NCBI GenBank assembly: GCA_959019775.1
Contig: CAUEPS010000027.1
Location: 1 to 21,058 of the forward strand
Direction: 5' to 3'
Origin: an uncultured Collinsella sp.
GTDB lineage: Bacteria > Actinomycetota > Coriobacteriia > Coriobacteriales > Coriobacteriaceae
Length of the DNA stretch: 21,058 bases
Part shown: piece after piece, positions 1 to 7,602 of the stretch
Numbering within the stretch: position 1 is the stretch's first letter
Layout: the number at the start of each line of letters is the position of its first letter
Notes under the pieces: generated by a model
What the model was told of the DNA's origin: nothing
The model's database searches: none
The model's input: the letters and a program-made list of their open reading frames with translations, nothing else
Translations under genes and position numbers: made by a program

Positions 1-263
1 ACCGAGCAAAAAGCAAAGCCCAGCAAACAGAGGTTGATGCAATGGCAAAGGCTATCGAAGATGCGATTGCTGCTCTTGAGAAAAAACCCGCCAGCACCAA
101 AGAGAAAAAACCTGCCAGCACTAAACCGGGAACAACCGATGAGCTTCCGAAGGCTGGCGATAGAAACAGCCTTGCTTTGTGGTTCGCCCTGTTGTTCGTC
201 GGCGGCGGTACAGCAATCCTAACAACCGTTTACGGCGGAAAGAAAAAGCGCAGCGTAAAGTAA
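1..263 (+). CDS. LPXTG-type cell-wall-anchored surface protein, C-terminal fragment (5' end outside window)
   Basis: The reading frame is open from base 3 to the TAA at 261-263, so the first in-frame ATG (42) is internal and the gene begins before the window. The visible part starts with an Ala/Glu/Lys-rich helical stretch (QTEVDAMAKAIEDAIAALE) of the kind seen in FIVAR or alpha-helical spacer modules of Gram-positive surface proteins. A short tandem KKPASTK repeat follows as a wall-spanning linker. Next is a sortase signal, LPKAGD (bases 144-161), then a hydrophobic segment of about 20 residues and a basic tail (GGKKKRSVK). That order is the classic cell wall sorting signal: sortase cuts after the fourth residue and links the protein to peptidoglycan. 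The Ala in place of Thr (LPKAG, not LPXTG) is a variant. The extracellular domain and its ligand cannot be seen. Confidence 0.85.
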   Translation, partial: RAKSKAQQTEVDAMAKAIEDAIAALEKKPASTKEKKPASTKPGTTDELPKAGDRNSLALWFALLFVGGGTAILTTVYGGKKKRSVK

Positions 264-343
264 AACTTGGTATTTAGCCCAAGGGGCCGTCACTTTCCTA
301 TATTCAGACAACCAGTCCGGTGTGCAGCGCCCCGAACCCGAGA

Positions 344-479
344 GGGCCGCGTGCCCGCCCGCAATATATTTGATTGATCGCGAGTTCCGCACGCAAAGAA
401 GGCCACTTAATGTGGCCTTCGTCTTGCGCAGGACTGCCCGAGCAGGCAATCAAATATATTGCGGGCGGGCACGCGGCCC
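344..479. repeat. 136-bp palindromic element with perfect 33-bp terminal inverted repeats
   Basis: Bases 344-376 and 447-479 are exact reverse complements over 33 positions; the outer part is GC-rich and the inner part is AT-rich around AATATATT. Inside sits a second hairpin with a 9-bp perfect stem (GAAGGCCAC at 398-406, GTGGCCTTC at 412-420) and a TTAAT loop. The element lies between the convergent surface-protein gene (stop at 263) and the hydrolase gene (stop at 488), so one role could be a bidirectional transcription stop, although no long U-tract follows either arm. The 29 bases 378-406 recur exactly at 18261-18289, which marks it as part of a dispersed repeat family (MITE- or REP-like). 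No transposase is nearby. Confidence 0.85.
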
Positions 480-487
480 AGTCGGCT

Positions 488-1693
488 TTACGACAGCGCA
501 ATACCGCCAAGCCAGCCCCAGCGCACGCCAGAGCCAGTGCCGTAGAACCCAATGAACGAATCAAGCGATCTCGACGTAATGGCGCCCTCGTTGCTCATAA
601 CGATGCCGCCGCCAACATAGATGCCCACGTGTCCGTACAGCAGACCCGGCGTACCGGTGCCGCTGTGCGACGAGTCGGCCACGATCATGCCCACCTGCAG
701 CGCCGAACGATTGGAGCTGTAGCACCAGGCGTTAAACATGTCGCACGCATTGCCGCCAAAGTAGCCCACGCCGGCGTTACGGAACACGTTGGTAACCCAC
801 GCCGCGCACCAGTTCTGGCCAGGCGAAGGCGTGGAGTAGCACGCGTTGACGACAGCCTGCTGCTTGCCCGAGCCGGCATTCTGTTGCGGAGTTCCGGGCG
901 CATACGATCCGCCGCCCGAGCTTGAACCACCCGAGTAGGAATTGTTCTTGTTTGCGGCAGCCGCGGCAGCGGCAGCCTTCTTGGCGGCTTCCTCGGCCTG
1001 AGCGGCAGCGAGAATCTCGGAATCGCGCTGGGCCATGAGCTCCTTGACATCGTCGGAGAGGCCGTTCAGAACCGTCTGGACCTCCTGCTGCTTGGCCTGC
1101 ATGTCCTGCATCTGAGCGGTCTGCTGGTCCTTGAGCTTCTCCAAGTCGGCTTTTTGCGACTCGAGCTCGGACTTCTGCGTATCGAGTTCTTTCTGGATGG
1201 TCTGGATGTCCTCGATGGCGTCACGGTCGCTCTTGTTAATCTTCTCGACGTAATGCGCGTTGGCGACGAGCTCCTCAAACGAGCCAGAAGCGAGCAGCAA
1301 CGACAAGATGTTGGTGCCACCCGACTTGTAGCTGGCGGCAACGCGATCGGAAAGGTCGCCGCGCTTCTCTTTGAGCTCGGCCTTCTTGGTGTCGATCTGA
1401 GCCTGCGTCTCGTCAATCTGGCCCTGTACGCCCTCGATATCGCTGAGGGTCTGGGCATTCTTGTTGGCGAGCGTCGCGTACTCATTAGCGATGCTGTCGA
1501 GCTGAGCCTGGACCTCGTCGAGCTGGGCCTGGGCGGCATTCAGTTTGTCGGTGGTTTCTTGGCTGGCCTCAGCCGCATGGGCGCGGGCGGGCAGGCCAAA
1601 AAGAACAGCCGCGGAAGCGGCGCCGAAAAGAGCCTTAAGGGCAGTGCGGCGCGAAAGCTCCTGCGTAAAAATGGAATCGTTGTTTGGTGACAT
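488..1693 (-). CDS. Secreted coiled-coil peptidoglycan hydrolase with C-terminal CHAP/NlpC-like domain
   Basis: 401 residues. The N-terminus carries a twin-arginine-like signal (SRRTALK, then a hydrophobic stretch ending near AHA-AE), so the protein is probably exported. Residues about 45-245 are a long heptad-rich coiled coil of the PcsB/CwlO/EnvC type, which in that family docks to FtsEX and holds the enzyme inactive. An Ala-rich and Gly/Ser-rich linker follows (about 240-280). The C-terminal domain has the cysteine-peptidase pattern: NWCAAWV with the likely nucleophile Cys296, and GHVGIYVG with His355. This fits a CHAP or NlpC/P60 amidase/endopeptidase cutting cell-wall stem peptides during division. 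The start at 1693 has GGAG at a suitable distance. The gene is monocistronic and runs toward the palindrome at 344-479. The exact bond cleaved is not decided by the sequence. Confidence 0.82.
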   Translation of the reverse strand: MSPNNDSIFTQELSRRTALKALFGAASAAVLFGLPARAHAAEASQETTDKLNAAQAQLDEVQAQLDSIANEYATLANKNAQTLSDIEGVQGQIDETQAQIDTKKAELKEKRGDLSDRVAASYKSGGTNILSLLLASGSFEELVANAHYVEKINKSDRDAIEDIQTIQKELDTQKSELESQKADLEKLKDQQTAQMQDMQAKQQEVQTVLNGLSDDVKELMAQRDSEILAAAQAEEAAKKAAAAAAAANKNNSYSGGSSSGGGSYAPGTPQQNAGSGKQQAVVNACYSTPSPGQNWCAAWVTNVFRNAGVGYFGGNACDMFNAWCYSSNRSALQVGMIVADSSHSGTGTPGLLYGHVGIYVGGGIVMSNEGAITSRSLDSFIGFYGTGSGVRWGWLGGIALS

Positions 1694-1895
1694 ATGTACT
1701 CCGTTACATGCTTATTTATATGTCGCTCAGATTAAACATATTAACGCACATCGCGCTTGTCCCAACTATTTCCACGAACGGCTGGAAAAGCATGGTCAGC
1801 GGCTCGCAAATACGTCCCACACCAAAGGTAAGGATTATGCAAATAACACCCTATGAGTACGTTAACATCAATCCTCTGGTTTTCCTGCCCCGCGT

Positions 1896-1924
1896 GTTTT
1901 GGGCGCGCCCAGCTGCGCTATACT
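1896..1924 (+). promoter_or_regulatory. Probable galE promoter -10 region with 12-bp palindrome in the spacer
   Basis: A good -10 hexamer, TATACT, lies at 1919-1924, 38 bases before the galE ATG. The -35 is weak (GTTTTG at 1896-1901, 17-base spacing). A perfect palindrome, TGGGCGCGCCCA (1900-1911), fills the spacer and could be an operator or simply a GC-rich structure. The rest of the 268-base gap between the divergent hydrolase and galE genes holds nothing else that could be assigned. Confidence 0.35.
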
Positions 1925-1961
1925 CCCCTCAAGAAGGGTTCCTGATTCGATAGGAGACTAC

Positions 1962-3023
1962 ATGTCCAAAGCACTCGACCCCAAAGACACCTGCGTCCTC
2001 GTTACCGGCGGCGCCGGCTTTATCGGCTCGCACACCGTCGTTCAGCTGCTCGAGGGTGGCTACCAGGTTGTCGTCGTCGATGACCTCTCCAACTCCAGCG
2101 CCGTTGCCATCGACCGCGTCAAGACCATCGTGGGCGACGAGGCCGCCAAGAACCTCACCTTCTACGAGGCCAACGTGCTCGACCGCGATGCGATGAACAA
2201 GATCTTCGATACCCACCAGATCGACCGCGTCATCCACTTCGCCGGCTTTAAGGCCGTTGGCGAGTCGGTGAGCAAGCCCGTCGAGTACTACCACAACAAT
2301 ATCGAGAACACCCTGGTGCTCATCGATGTCATGCGCAACCACGGTTGCAAGTCCATCATCTTCTCGAGCTCTTCGACCGTCTACGGCGATCCGGACAATC
2401 CGCCCGTCACCGAAGAGGACCCCAAGAAGCCCGCGACCAACCCCTATGGTTGGACCAAGTGGATGATTGAGCAGATCCTCATGGACGTCCACACCGCCGA
2501 CCCCGAGTGGGACGTCGTGCTGCTCCGTTACTTCAATCCCATCGGCGCCCATCCGTCGGGCCTGATCGGCGAGGATCCCAAGGGCATCCCCAACAACCTG
2601 GTTCCCTATGTCGCCCAGGTCGCCGTCGGTAAGCTCGAGGCCGTTCAGGTCTTTGGCAACGATTACCCCACCCCCGACGGCACCGGTGTGCGCGACTACA
2701 TCCACGTGTGTGACCTGGCATCTGGTCACGTGGCCGCCCTCAACTGGATGAACGGCAAGACCGGCGTCGAGATCTTTAACCTGGGCACCGGCACCGGCAC
2801 CTCGGTACTCGAGGTCGTCGCTGCCTTCTCCAAGGCCTGCGGCAAGGAGCTGCCCTATGTGATCCGCGAGCGCCGTGCCGGCGACATCGCCGCCAACTGG
2901 TGCGATGCCTCCAAGGCCGAACGCATGATGGGTTGGAAGGCCCAGTACGACATCGCGGATATGTGCCGTGACAGCTGGAATTGGCAGAGCCACAACCCCA
3001 ACGGCTTCGCCGACGCCGAGTAG
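1962..3023 (+). CDS. galE: UDP-glucose 4-epimerase GalE
   Basis: 353 residues, normal for the family. GalE interconverts UDP-galactose and UDP-glucose with a tightly bound NAD in the cytoplasm (Leloir pathway, and supply of UDP-sugars for surface polymers). The Rossmann glycine motif TGGAGFIGS is at residues 15-23 (Gly16, Gly19, Gly22). The short-chain dehydrogenase catalytic set is present: SSSSTVYGD with Thr139, and YGWTK with Tyr162 and Lys166. The substrate-side motifs LRYFNPIGAHPSG and GTGVRDYIHV are typical of GalE rather than of other NAD-dependent epimerases. An in-frame ATG at 1962 preceded by AGGAG at 1952-1956 is chosen over the longer frame from 1899. The gene stands alone, with its own terminator at 3046-3080. 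Confidence 0.96.
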   Translation: MSKALDPKDTCVLVTGGAGFIGSHTVVQLLEGGYQVVVVDDLSNSSAVAIDRVKTIVGDEAAKNLTFYEANVLDRDAMNKIFDTHQIDRVIHFAGFKAVGESVSKPVEYYHNNIENTLVLIDVMRNHGCKSIIFSSSSTVYGDPDNPPVTEEDPKKPATNPYGWTKWMIEQILMDVHTADPEWDVVLLRYFNPIGAHPSGLIGEDPKGIPNNLVPYVAQVAVGKLEAVQVFGNDYPTPDGTGVRDYIHVCDLASGHVAALNWMNGKTGVEIFNLGTGTGTSVLEVVAAFSKACGKELPYVIRERRAGDIAANWCDASKAERMMGWKAQYDIADMCRDSWNWQSHNPNGFADAE

Positions 3024-3045
3024 CAAAAACCTACATACCGTTCTT

Positions 3046-3080
3046 GCCCCGATCTCACGATGTGAGACCGGGGCTTTTTT
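3046..3080 (+). terminator. Rho-independent terminator after galE
   Basis: A 13-bp stem with one mismatch (GCCCCGATCTCAC pairing with GTGAGACCGGGGC) encloses a 3-base GAT loop and is followed by six T (3075-3080). It starts 22 bases after the galE stop, so galE and malQ are probably separate transcripts. Confidence 0.9.
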
Positions 3081-3133
3081 CATGGCGCGTAACCATTTAC
3101 CGAAAATGGGCCAACTTTTTTATCTTGCCCGTA

Positions 3134-3159
3134 CATGTTTAAACAACATGTTCTACAAT
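3134..3159 (+). promoter_or_regulatory. malQ promoter region with putative GntR operator
   Basis: Bases 3134-3150 form an inverted repeat with 6-bp arms (CATGTT and AACATG, 5-base centre) containing GTTTAAACAA (3137-3146). This is the reverse complement of the TTGTTTAAAC found at 13047-13056 and 13169-13178. A -10-like TACAAT lies just downstream at 3154-3159, with no strong -35, so a bound protein would sit within the promoter. The likely binder is the GntR regulator encoded at 12275-12994. That is inferred from the shared motif, not demonstrated. Confidence 0.5.
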
Positions 3160-3244
3160 AGATGTATCGAATCAGAACACCGGGGGCGGACTGCTCTTCC
3201 ATCGGCAGGCTGACCCCACAACAAGAAGGTTGGTGAGCGCATTC

Positions 3245-4750
3245 ATGGAGCGTGCAAGCGGCGTCCTCATGCCCATCTCGTCTCTGCCCGGACCGTACGG
3301 AATCGGCGGCTTTGGCTGGAATGCCTACGACTTTGTCGATTTTCTTGCCTCGTGCAAACAACATTACTGGCAGATTCTGCCCCTTACGACGACGAGCTAT
3401 GGCGACTCGCCCTATCAGTCGTTCTCGGCCCGTGCGGGCAACCCCAACTTCATTGACTTTGCCGAACTCATCGAGGCCGGCTATCTGGAGCAGCGCGATA
3501 TCGACGGCGTGTACTTGGGCTCCGACCCCAGCAATGTCGACTATGGTGCCATCTTTGGTGGCCGTCGTCAGATTCTCGACCGCGCCGCCGAGCGCTTTGC
3601 CGCAGACAAGCCGGCCGACTTCGACGGCTTTATCCAAACCAACGAAGACTGGCTCATCCCCTACTGCGAGTTCATGACCGTCAAGGAGGAGTGCGGTCTC
3701 AAGGCATTTTGGGAGTGGCCCGCAGAGCTCCGTACCCGCGGTGAGGCTTCTGCCAAGGTCTGCGCCGCCCATCCCGCGCGCATGCTCTACCACCAGATGA
3801 CGCAGTACTTCTTCGATCGTCAGTGGAGCCGCCTCAAGGCCTATGCCAACGAGCGCGACATCCTCATCATCGGCGACCTGCCCATCTATGTCTCGCGCGA
3901 CTCCGTCGAGATGTGGGCCACGCCCGAGCTCTTTAAGATCGACGCCGCCGGCAATCCCGTAAGTGTCGCCGGCACGCCGCCCGACCAGTTCTCGGCCACC
4001 GGCCAGTACTGGGGAAATCCCATCTACGACTGGGACGCCATGGAAGCCGACGGTTTCTCCTGGTGGGAGGGCCGCATCCGCGCCGCCCTCGACATGTACG
4101 ATATCATCCGCCTGGATCACTTCCGCGGCTTCGAGGCCTATTGGGAGGTGCCGTTCTCCTCACCCGATTCGTCCTACGGTTCGTGGACGCAGGGCCCCGG
4201 CCTCAAGTTCTTTAAGACGCTCGAGGAAAAGCTCGGCACGCTGCCCATTATCGCCGAGGACCTGGGCTTCCTAACCCCCGGCGTCATCGACATGCGCGAC
4301 AACTCGGGCTTCCCCGGCATGAAGATCTTGCAGTTCGCCTTTGAGGGCACCAACTCGTACTACCTGCCGCACAACTACATTGCCAACACCGTCGCCTATG
4401 TGGGCACACACGACAACGAGACGGCGCGCGGTTGGTTTGAGGGAACGGCCACCCCGCGTCAGCGCGAGCAGACGGCCCTGTACACCCACCAGCAGGCAGG
4501 CGAGCCCATGGCCGATGCACTCAACCGCACCATCGCCGCCAGCGTAAGCGATACCTGCATCTACACCATGCAGGACCTGCTCAACCTGGGCAACGAGGCG
4601 CGCATCAACACTCCCGCCACCCTGGGCGGCAACTGGACCTGGCGCATGCTCGATGGTGCCATCACCCGCGAGCTCGAGCACAAGCTCACCGACTGGACCG
4701 AAACCTACTTCCGCATTCCGTCGGAAGCCGAAATTGAGCTTCCCCAATAG
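3245..4750 (+). CDS. malQ: 4-alpha-glucanotransferase (amylomaltase) MalQ
   Basis: 501 residues from ATG 3245, the usual size for bacterial GH77 enzymes. MalQ transfers alpha-1,4-glucan chains between maltodextrins, releasing glucose and building longer chains for phosphorylase. The protein opens MERASGVLMPISSLPG, the standard start of the family. The GH77 residues are in place: nucleophile Asp291 in IRLDHFRG, acid/base Glu338 in IIAEDLGF, and the transition-state Asp390 in THDNET. TTG 3230 and GTG 3233 are alternative in-frame starts. AGAAGG (3224-3229) lies 15 bases before ATG 3245 and nearer to GTG 3233, so a start 4 residues longer is possible; the family N-terminus favours ATG. glgP follows 128 bases downstream, a natural partner in glycogen and maltodextrin breakdown. 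Confidence 0.96.
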   Translation: MERASGVLMPISSLPGPYGIGGFGWNAYDFVDFLASCKQHYWQILPLTTTSYGDSPYQSFSARAGNPNFIDFAELIEAGYLEQRDIDGVYLGSDPSNVDYGAIFGGRRQILDRAAERFAADKPADFDGFIQTNEDWLIPYCEFMTVKEECGLKAFWEWPAELRTRGEASAKVCAAHPARMLYHQMTQYFFDRQWSRLKAYANERDILIIGDLPIYVSRDSVEMWATPELFKIDAAGNPVSVAGTPPDQFSATGQYWGNPIYDWDAMEADGFSWWEGRIRAALDMYDIIRLDHFRGFEAYWEVPFSSPDSSYGSWTQGPGLKFFKTLEEKLGTLPIIAEDLGFLTPGVIDMRDNSGFPGMKILQFAFEGTNSYYLPHNYIANTVAYVGTHDNETARGWFEGTATPRQREQTALYTHQQAGEPMADALNRTIAASVSDTCIYTMQDLLNLGNEARINTPATLGGNWTWRMLDGAITRELEHKLTDWTETYFRIPSEAEIELPQ

Positions 4751-4780
4751 GAGCCACCGCACCCGACCCCATTCCATCGT

Positions 4781-4839
4781 GCGGACGCGTCCGCTTTTCC
4801 CGCGCGAGGCCACCCCAATCCCTCGCGCGGGCTTCTTTT
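4781..4839 (+). terminator. Rho-independent terminator after malQ, preceded by a 14-bp palindrome
   Basis: The main hairpin has a perfect 11-bp stem (CCCGCGCGAGG 4799-4809 with CCTCGCGCGGG 4821-4831), an 11-base loop and a U-rich tail (4832-4839). Just before it, GCGGACGCGTCCGC (4781-4794) is a self-complementary 14-mer followed by TTTT and may act as a second stop. Only about 40 bases separate it from glgP, leaving room for at most a promoter overlapping the tail (TGTAAT at 4852-4857, weak), so glgP may partly depend on read-through from malQ. Confidence 0.87.
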
Positions 4840-4878
4840 GAATTTCTGACATGTAATCAACCCATCACAGGAGGAAAC

Positions 4879-7146
4879 ATGCCCCGTATCAATCTCGCAG
4901 AACTCGCCGAGCAGTCCTTTGGAACTTCGCTTGAGCAACTCGATGACCGTCACATTTATAAGCTGCTGGTCAAGCTCGTGCAGGAGCGCTCCGCCGCCTG
5001 CCCGCTCAACAACGGCAAGAAAAAGCTCTACTACATCTCTGCCGAGTTTTTGATCGGCAAGCTGCTCATCAACAACATGATCGACCTTGGCATCTATGAC
5101 GAGGTTAAGGGCCAGCTCGTCGCCGCCGGCCACGACCTCAACAAGATCGAGGAGTTCGAGATCGAGCCTTCGCTCGGCAACGGCGGCTTGGGCCGTCTGG
5201 CCGCGTGCTTCCTGGATTCCATCGCCACGCTGGGCCTTACCGGCGACGGCGTGGGTCTCAACTACCACTACGGCCTGTTCCGCCAGCGCTTTGTCGATAA
5301 CCAGCAAAAGGCCGTCCCCGACGAGTGGCTCGGCGAGCAGGACATCCTGATCGAAGACGACCGCTCCTACACCGTCGAGTTCGGCGACTTTGCCGTCACC
5401 TCCAAGCTCGTCAACATCGATGTGCCCGGCTATGCCCAGCCCGCCAAGAACCGCCTGCGCCTGTTCGATCTGGCAAGCGTCGACGACGGCTTGGTTCCCG
5501 GCAGCTCTATCGACTTTGACAAGACCCAGATCGCCAAGAACCTCACCTTGTTCCTCTATCCGGATGATTCCGATGAGCAGGGCCGCCTGCTTCGCATCTA
5601 CCAGGAGTACTTCATGGTGAGCAATGCCGCCCAGCTCCTGATCGACGAGGCCGTCGAGCGCGGCAGCAACCTGCACGATCTGGCCGACTACGCCGTGGTC
5701 CAGATCAACGACACGCACCCCACCATGGTCATTCCCGAGCTCATCCGCCTGCTCACCACCGAGCACGACATTGAGTTTGACGAGGCCGTGACCATCGTAC
5801 GCTCCATGGTCGCCTACACCAACCACACGATTCTTGCCGAGGCGCTCGAGAAGTGGCCGCTCGCCAGTCTGCAGAAGGTCTCCCCCGCCATCGCCGACAT
5901 CATCGTCAAGCTCGACGAGGTCGCCAAGGCCGAGCACGACGACCCGCGCGTTGCCATCATCGACGAATACGACACCGTCCACATGGCCCACATGGACATC
6001 CACTTTGGCTTCTCCATCAACGGCGTCGCCGCACTCCACACCAAAATCCTGGAGGACACCGAGCTTCATCCGTTCTACGAAATCTACCCCGAGAAGTTCT
6101 CTAACAAGACCAACGGCATCACCTTCCGCCGCTGGATCCATGGCGCCAATCCCGCGCTCGCCAGCCTGCTCGACGACGTGATCGGCACCGATTGGCGCAG
6201 CACCGGCGACCTGAGCAAGCTCGCCGAATTCGCCGACGACAAGGATGTTCTTGAGCGCCTGGCCGCCACCAAGGCCGAAGCCAAAGCCATCATGCGCGAG
6301 TTTATGGCACTCGAACAGGGCGTGACGATCCCGTCCAACGCCATCATCGATGTTCAGGTCAAGCGCATCCATGAGTACAAGCGCCAGCAGATGCTCGCGC
6401 TCTACATCATCTGGAAGTACCTCGACATCAAGAACGGTAACAAGCCTAAGCACCCCGTCACCATCATCTTTGGCGGCAAGGCGGCCCCTGCCTACACCAT
6501 CGCTCAGGATATCATCCACCTAATCCTGACGCTTTCCCAGTGGATCGCCAACGACCCCGACGTGGCTCCCTACCTGCAGGTCGTCATGATCGAGAACTAC
6601 AACGTCACCGCCGCCGAGCGCGTGATTCCCGCCGCCGACATCTCCGAGCAGATCAGCCTGGCCTCCAAAGAGGCGAGCGGCACCTCTAACATGAAGTTCA
6701 TGCTTAACGGCGCCCTGACCCTGTGCACGCTCGACGGCGCCAATGTGGAGATCGCCGAGCTCGTCGGCGACGAGAACATCTACACCTTTGGTGCCTCGTC
6801 CAAGCAGGTCGAGCAACTCTACGCCGACGGCACCTACAACGCCGGCGCGCTCTACCGCAAGCCCGGCATCAAACTACTGGTGGACTTCATCACCAATCCC
6901 GCCTTTATGGCGACCGGCAACGCGGAGCGCCTGCAACGTCTGCACGACGACATCAAGGGCAAGGACTGGTTTATGGCCCTGCTCGATATTGAAGAGTACA
7001 TCCAGACCAAGGAGCGCGTGCTGGCCGACTACGAGGACCAGGATGCCTGGATGCGCAAGGCGCTGATCAACATCGCCAACGCGGGCACCTTCTCGTCCGA
7101 CCGTACGATCTCCCAGTACAACGACGAAATCTGGCACCTGGACTAA
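4879..7146 (+). CDS. glgP: Glycogen/maltodextrin phosphorylase GlgP
   Basis: 755 residues, a little shorter than the E. coli enzymes (about 800) but normal for the shorter Gram-positive type. This PLP-dependent GT35 enzyme removes glucose-1-phosphate from the non-reducing ends of glycogen or maltodextrin using phosphate. Recognisable blocks are KKLYYISAEFLIG near the N-terminus, PSLGNGGLGRLAACFLDS, QINDTHPTMVIPEL, TNGITFRRW and VKRIHEYKRQQ. The cofactor site is EASGTSNMKFMLNG with PLP lysine Lys606. The usual GTGNMK reads GTSNMK here, a variant I recall from Firmicutes enzymes. Start at ATG 4879 with a strong AGGAGG at 4869-4874. It follows malQ and ends at the terminator at 7176. With MalQ it would degrade internal glycogen or imported maltodextrins. 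Confidence 0.96.
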   Translation: MPRINLAELAEQSFGTSLEQLDDRHIYKLLVKLVQERSAACPLNNGKKKLYYISAEFLIGKLLINNMIDLGIYDEVKGQLVAAGHDLNKIEEFEIEPSLGNGGLGRLAACFLDSIATLGLTGDGVGLNYHYGLFRQRFVDNQQKAVPDEWLGEQDILIEDDRSYTVEFGDFAVTSKLVNIDVPGYAQPAKNRLRLFDLASVDDGLVPGSSIDFDKTQIAKNLTLFLYPDDSDEQGRLLRIYQEYFMVSNAAQLLIDEAVERGSNLHDLADYAVVQINDTHPTMVIPELIRLLTTEHDIEFDEAVTIVRSMVAYTNHTILAEALEKWPLASLQKVSPAIADIIVKLDEVAKAEHDDPRVAIIDEYDTVHMAHMDIHFGFSINGVAALHTKILEDTELHPFYEIYPEKFSNKTNGITFRRWIHGANPALASLLDDVIGTDWRSTGDLSKLAEFADDKDVLERLAATKAEAKAIMREFMALEQGVTIPSNAIIDVQVKRIHEYKRQQMLALYIIWKYLDIKNGNKPKHPVTIIFGGKAAPAYTIAQDIIHLILTLSQWIANDPDVAPYLQVVMIENYNVTAAERVIPAADISEQISLASKEASGTSNMKFMLNGALTLCTLDGANVEIAELVGDENIYTFGASSKQVEQLYADGTYNAGALYRKPGIKLLVDFITNPAFMATGNAERLQRLHDDIKGKDWFMALLDIEEYIQTKERVLADYEDQDAWMRKALINIANAGTFSSDRTISQYNDEIWHLD

Positions 7147-7175
7147 CCCATTCCCCTTACCCATCCTCTTGAGAA

Positions 7176-7206
7176 ACGGAGTCGTGGCAACACGGCTCCG
7201 TTTTTT
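7176..7206 (+). terminator. Rho-independent terminator after glgP
   Basis: An 11-bp stem with one mismatch (ACGGAGTCGTG with CACGGCTCCGT), loop GCAA and six T (7201-7206), 29 bases after the glgP stop. It closes glgP transcription before the hairpin array that begins at 7247. Confidence 0.88.
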
Positions 7207-7246
7207 GTGCCCGTGCGTTGCCCCTGTGAACCGCCTCGACTAAATC

Positions 7247-7463
7247 GTCTCAATCTGTAACATCTAACGTCCGAAATCCGCCCTTACTGTTACAGATCGA
7301 GACAAATGGATAAGCCGGCTAAAACAATCTCGTTCTGTAACAGGTAACTGCCGAAATCAGTCCTTCGTGTTACAGATCGAGACGGAAGGACAGGCGGCTC
7401 AACTCAATCTCGTTCTGTAACATCTAAAGCCAATTCGATCCTCTACTTGTTACAGATCGAGAC
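7247..7463. repeat. Array of three 80-bp units, each a 57-bp inverted repeat (TGTTACAGATCGAGAC family)
   Basis: Three hairpin units lie at 7247-7303, 7327-7383 and 7407-7463. Each is a 16-base left arm, exactly 25 bases of centre and a 16-base right arm. Unit starts are exactly 80 bases apart, with 23-base spacers between units. All three right arms are identical (TGTTACAGATCGAGAC at 7288, 7368 and 7448). The left arms are its complement with one to two changes, and the second and third left arms are identical to each other. The centres and spacers are only partly similar (CCGAAATC occurs in the first two centres; GGCT in both spacers). The six 16-mers thus alternate in orientation every 39-41 bases. 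The array lies in the 456-base gap between glgP and the ABC operon, bounded by two inward-facing terminators, and contains no credible ORF. Its function is unknown; protein-binding sites or a structured RNA are both possible. Confidence 0.9.
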
Positions 7464-7489
7464 AAACGACCGACCAGACAACCCCGGCA

Positions 7490-7534
7490 CAAAGAAAGGC
7501 TCCCCTCTCGCCCAGCGGACGGGAGGGGAGCCTT
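7490..7534 (-). terminator. Rho-independent terminator of the ABC sugar importer operon
   Basis: A 15-bp stem with one mismatch (7496-7510 with 7520-7534, GGCTCCCCTC core) and a 9-base loop. On the minus strand it is followed by the tail TTTCTTTG. It lies about 70 bases beyond the stop of the ATPase gene. Confidence 0.85.
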
Positions 7535-7602
7535 ATATGTGACCGCGGCAAAAGGATGGCAAAGCCGCAGTCGCCCAAAAGGAGGGCCTGATTGGATCGG
7601 GC

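Noticed and set aside
304..564. Small ORFs on both strands through the 344-479 palindrome, sharing the peptide AACPPAIYLI
   Set aside because: The shared peptide is simply the two 33-bp inverted arms read in each direction; no ribosome sites.
1684..1953. Plus-strand ORF upstream of galE
   Set aside because: It covers the divergent promoter region, has no ribosome site and shows no protein-like features.
1929..3083. 384-aa minus-strand ORF opposite galE
   Set aside because: Mirror-image frame of galE with no motif; galE has all catalytic residues.
4705..6519. 604-aa minus-strand ORF opposite malQ/glgP
   Set aside because: Antisense shadow of glgP. It lacks domains and crosses the malQ terminator and the glgP start region.
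7247..7463. CRISPR array
   Set aside because: The repeats are 16 bases and alternate in orientation, the intervals are 23-25 bases, only three units exist, and no cas genes are in view.
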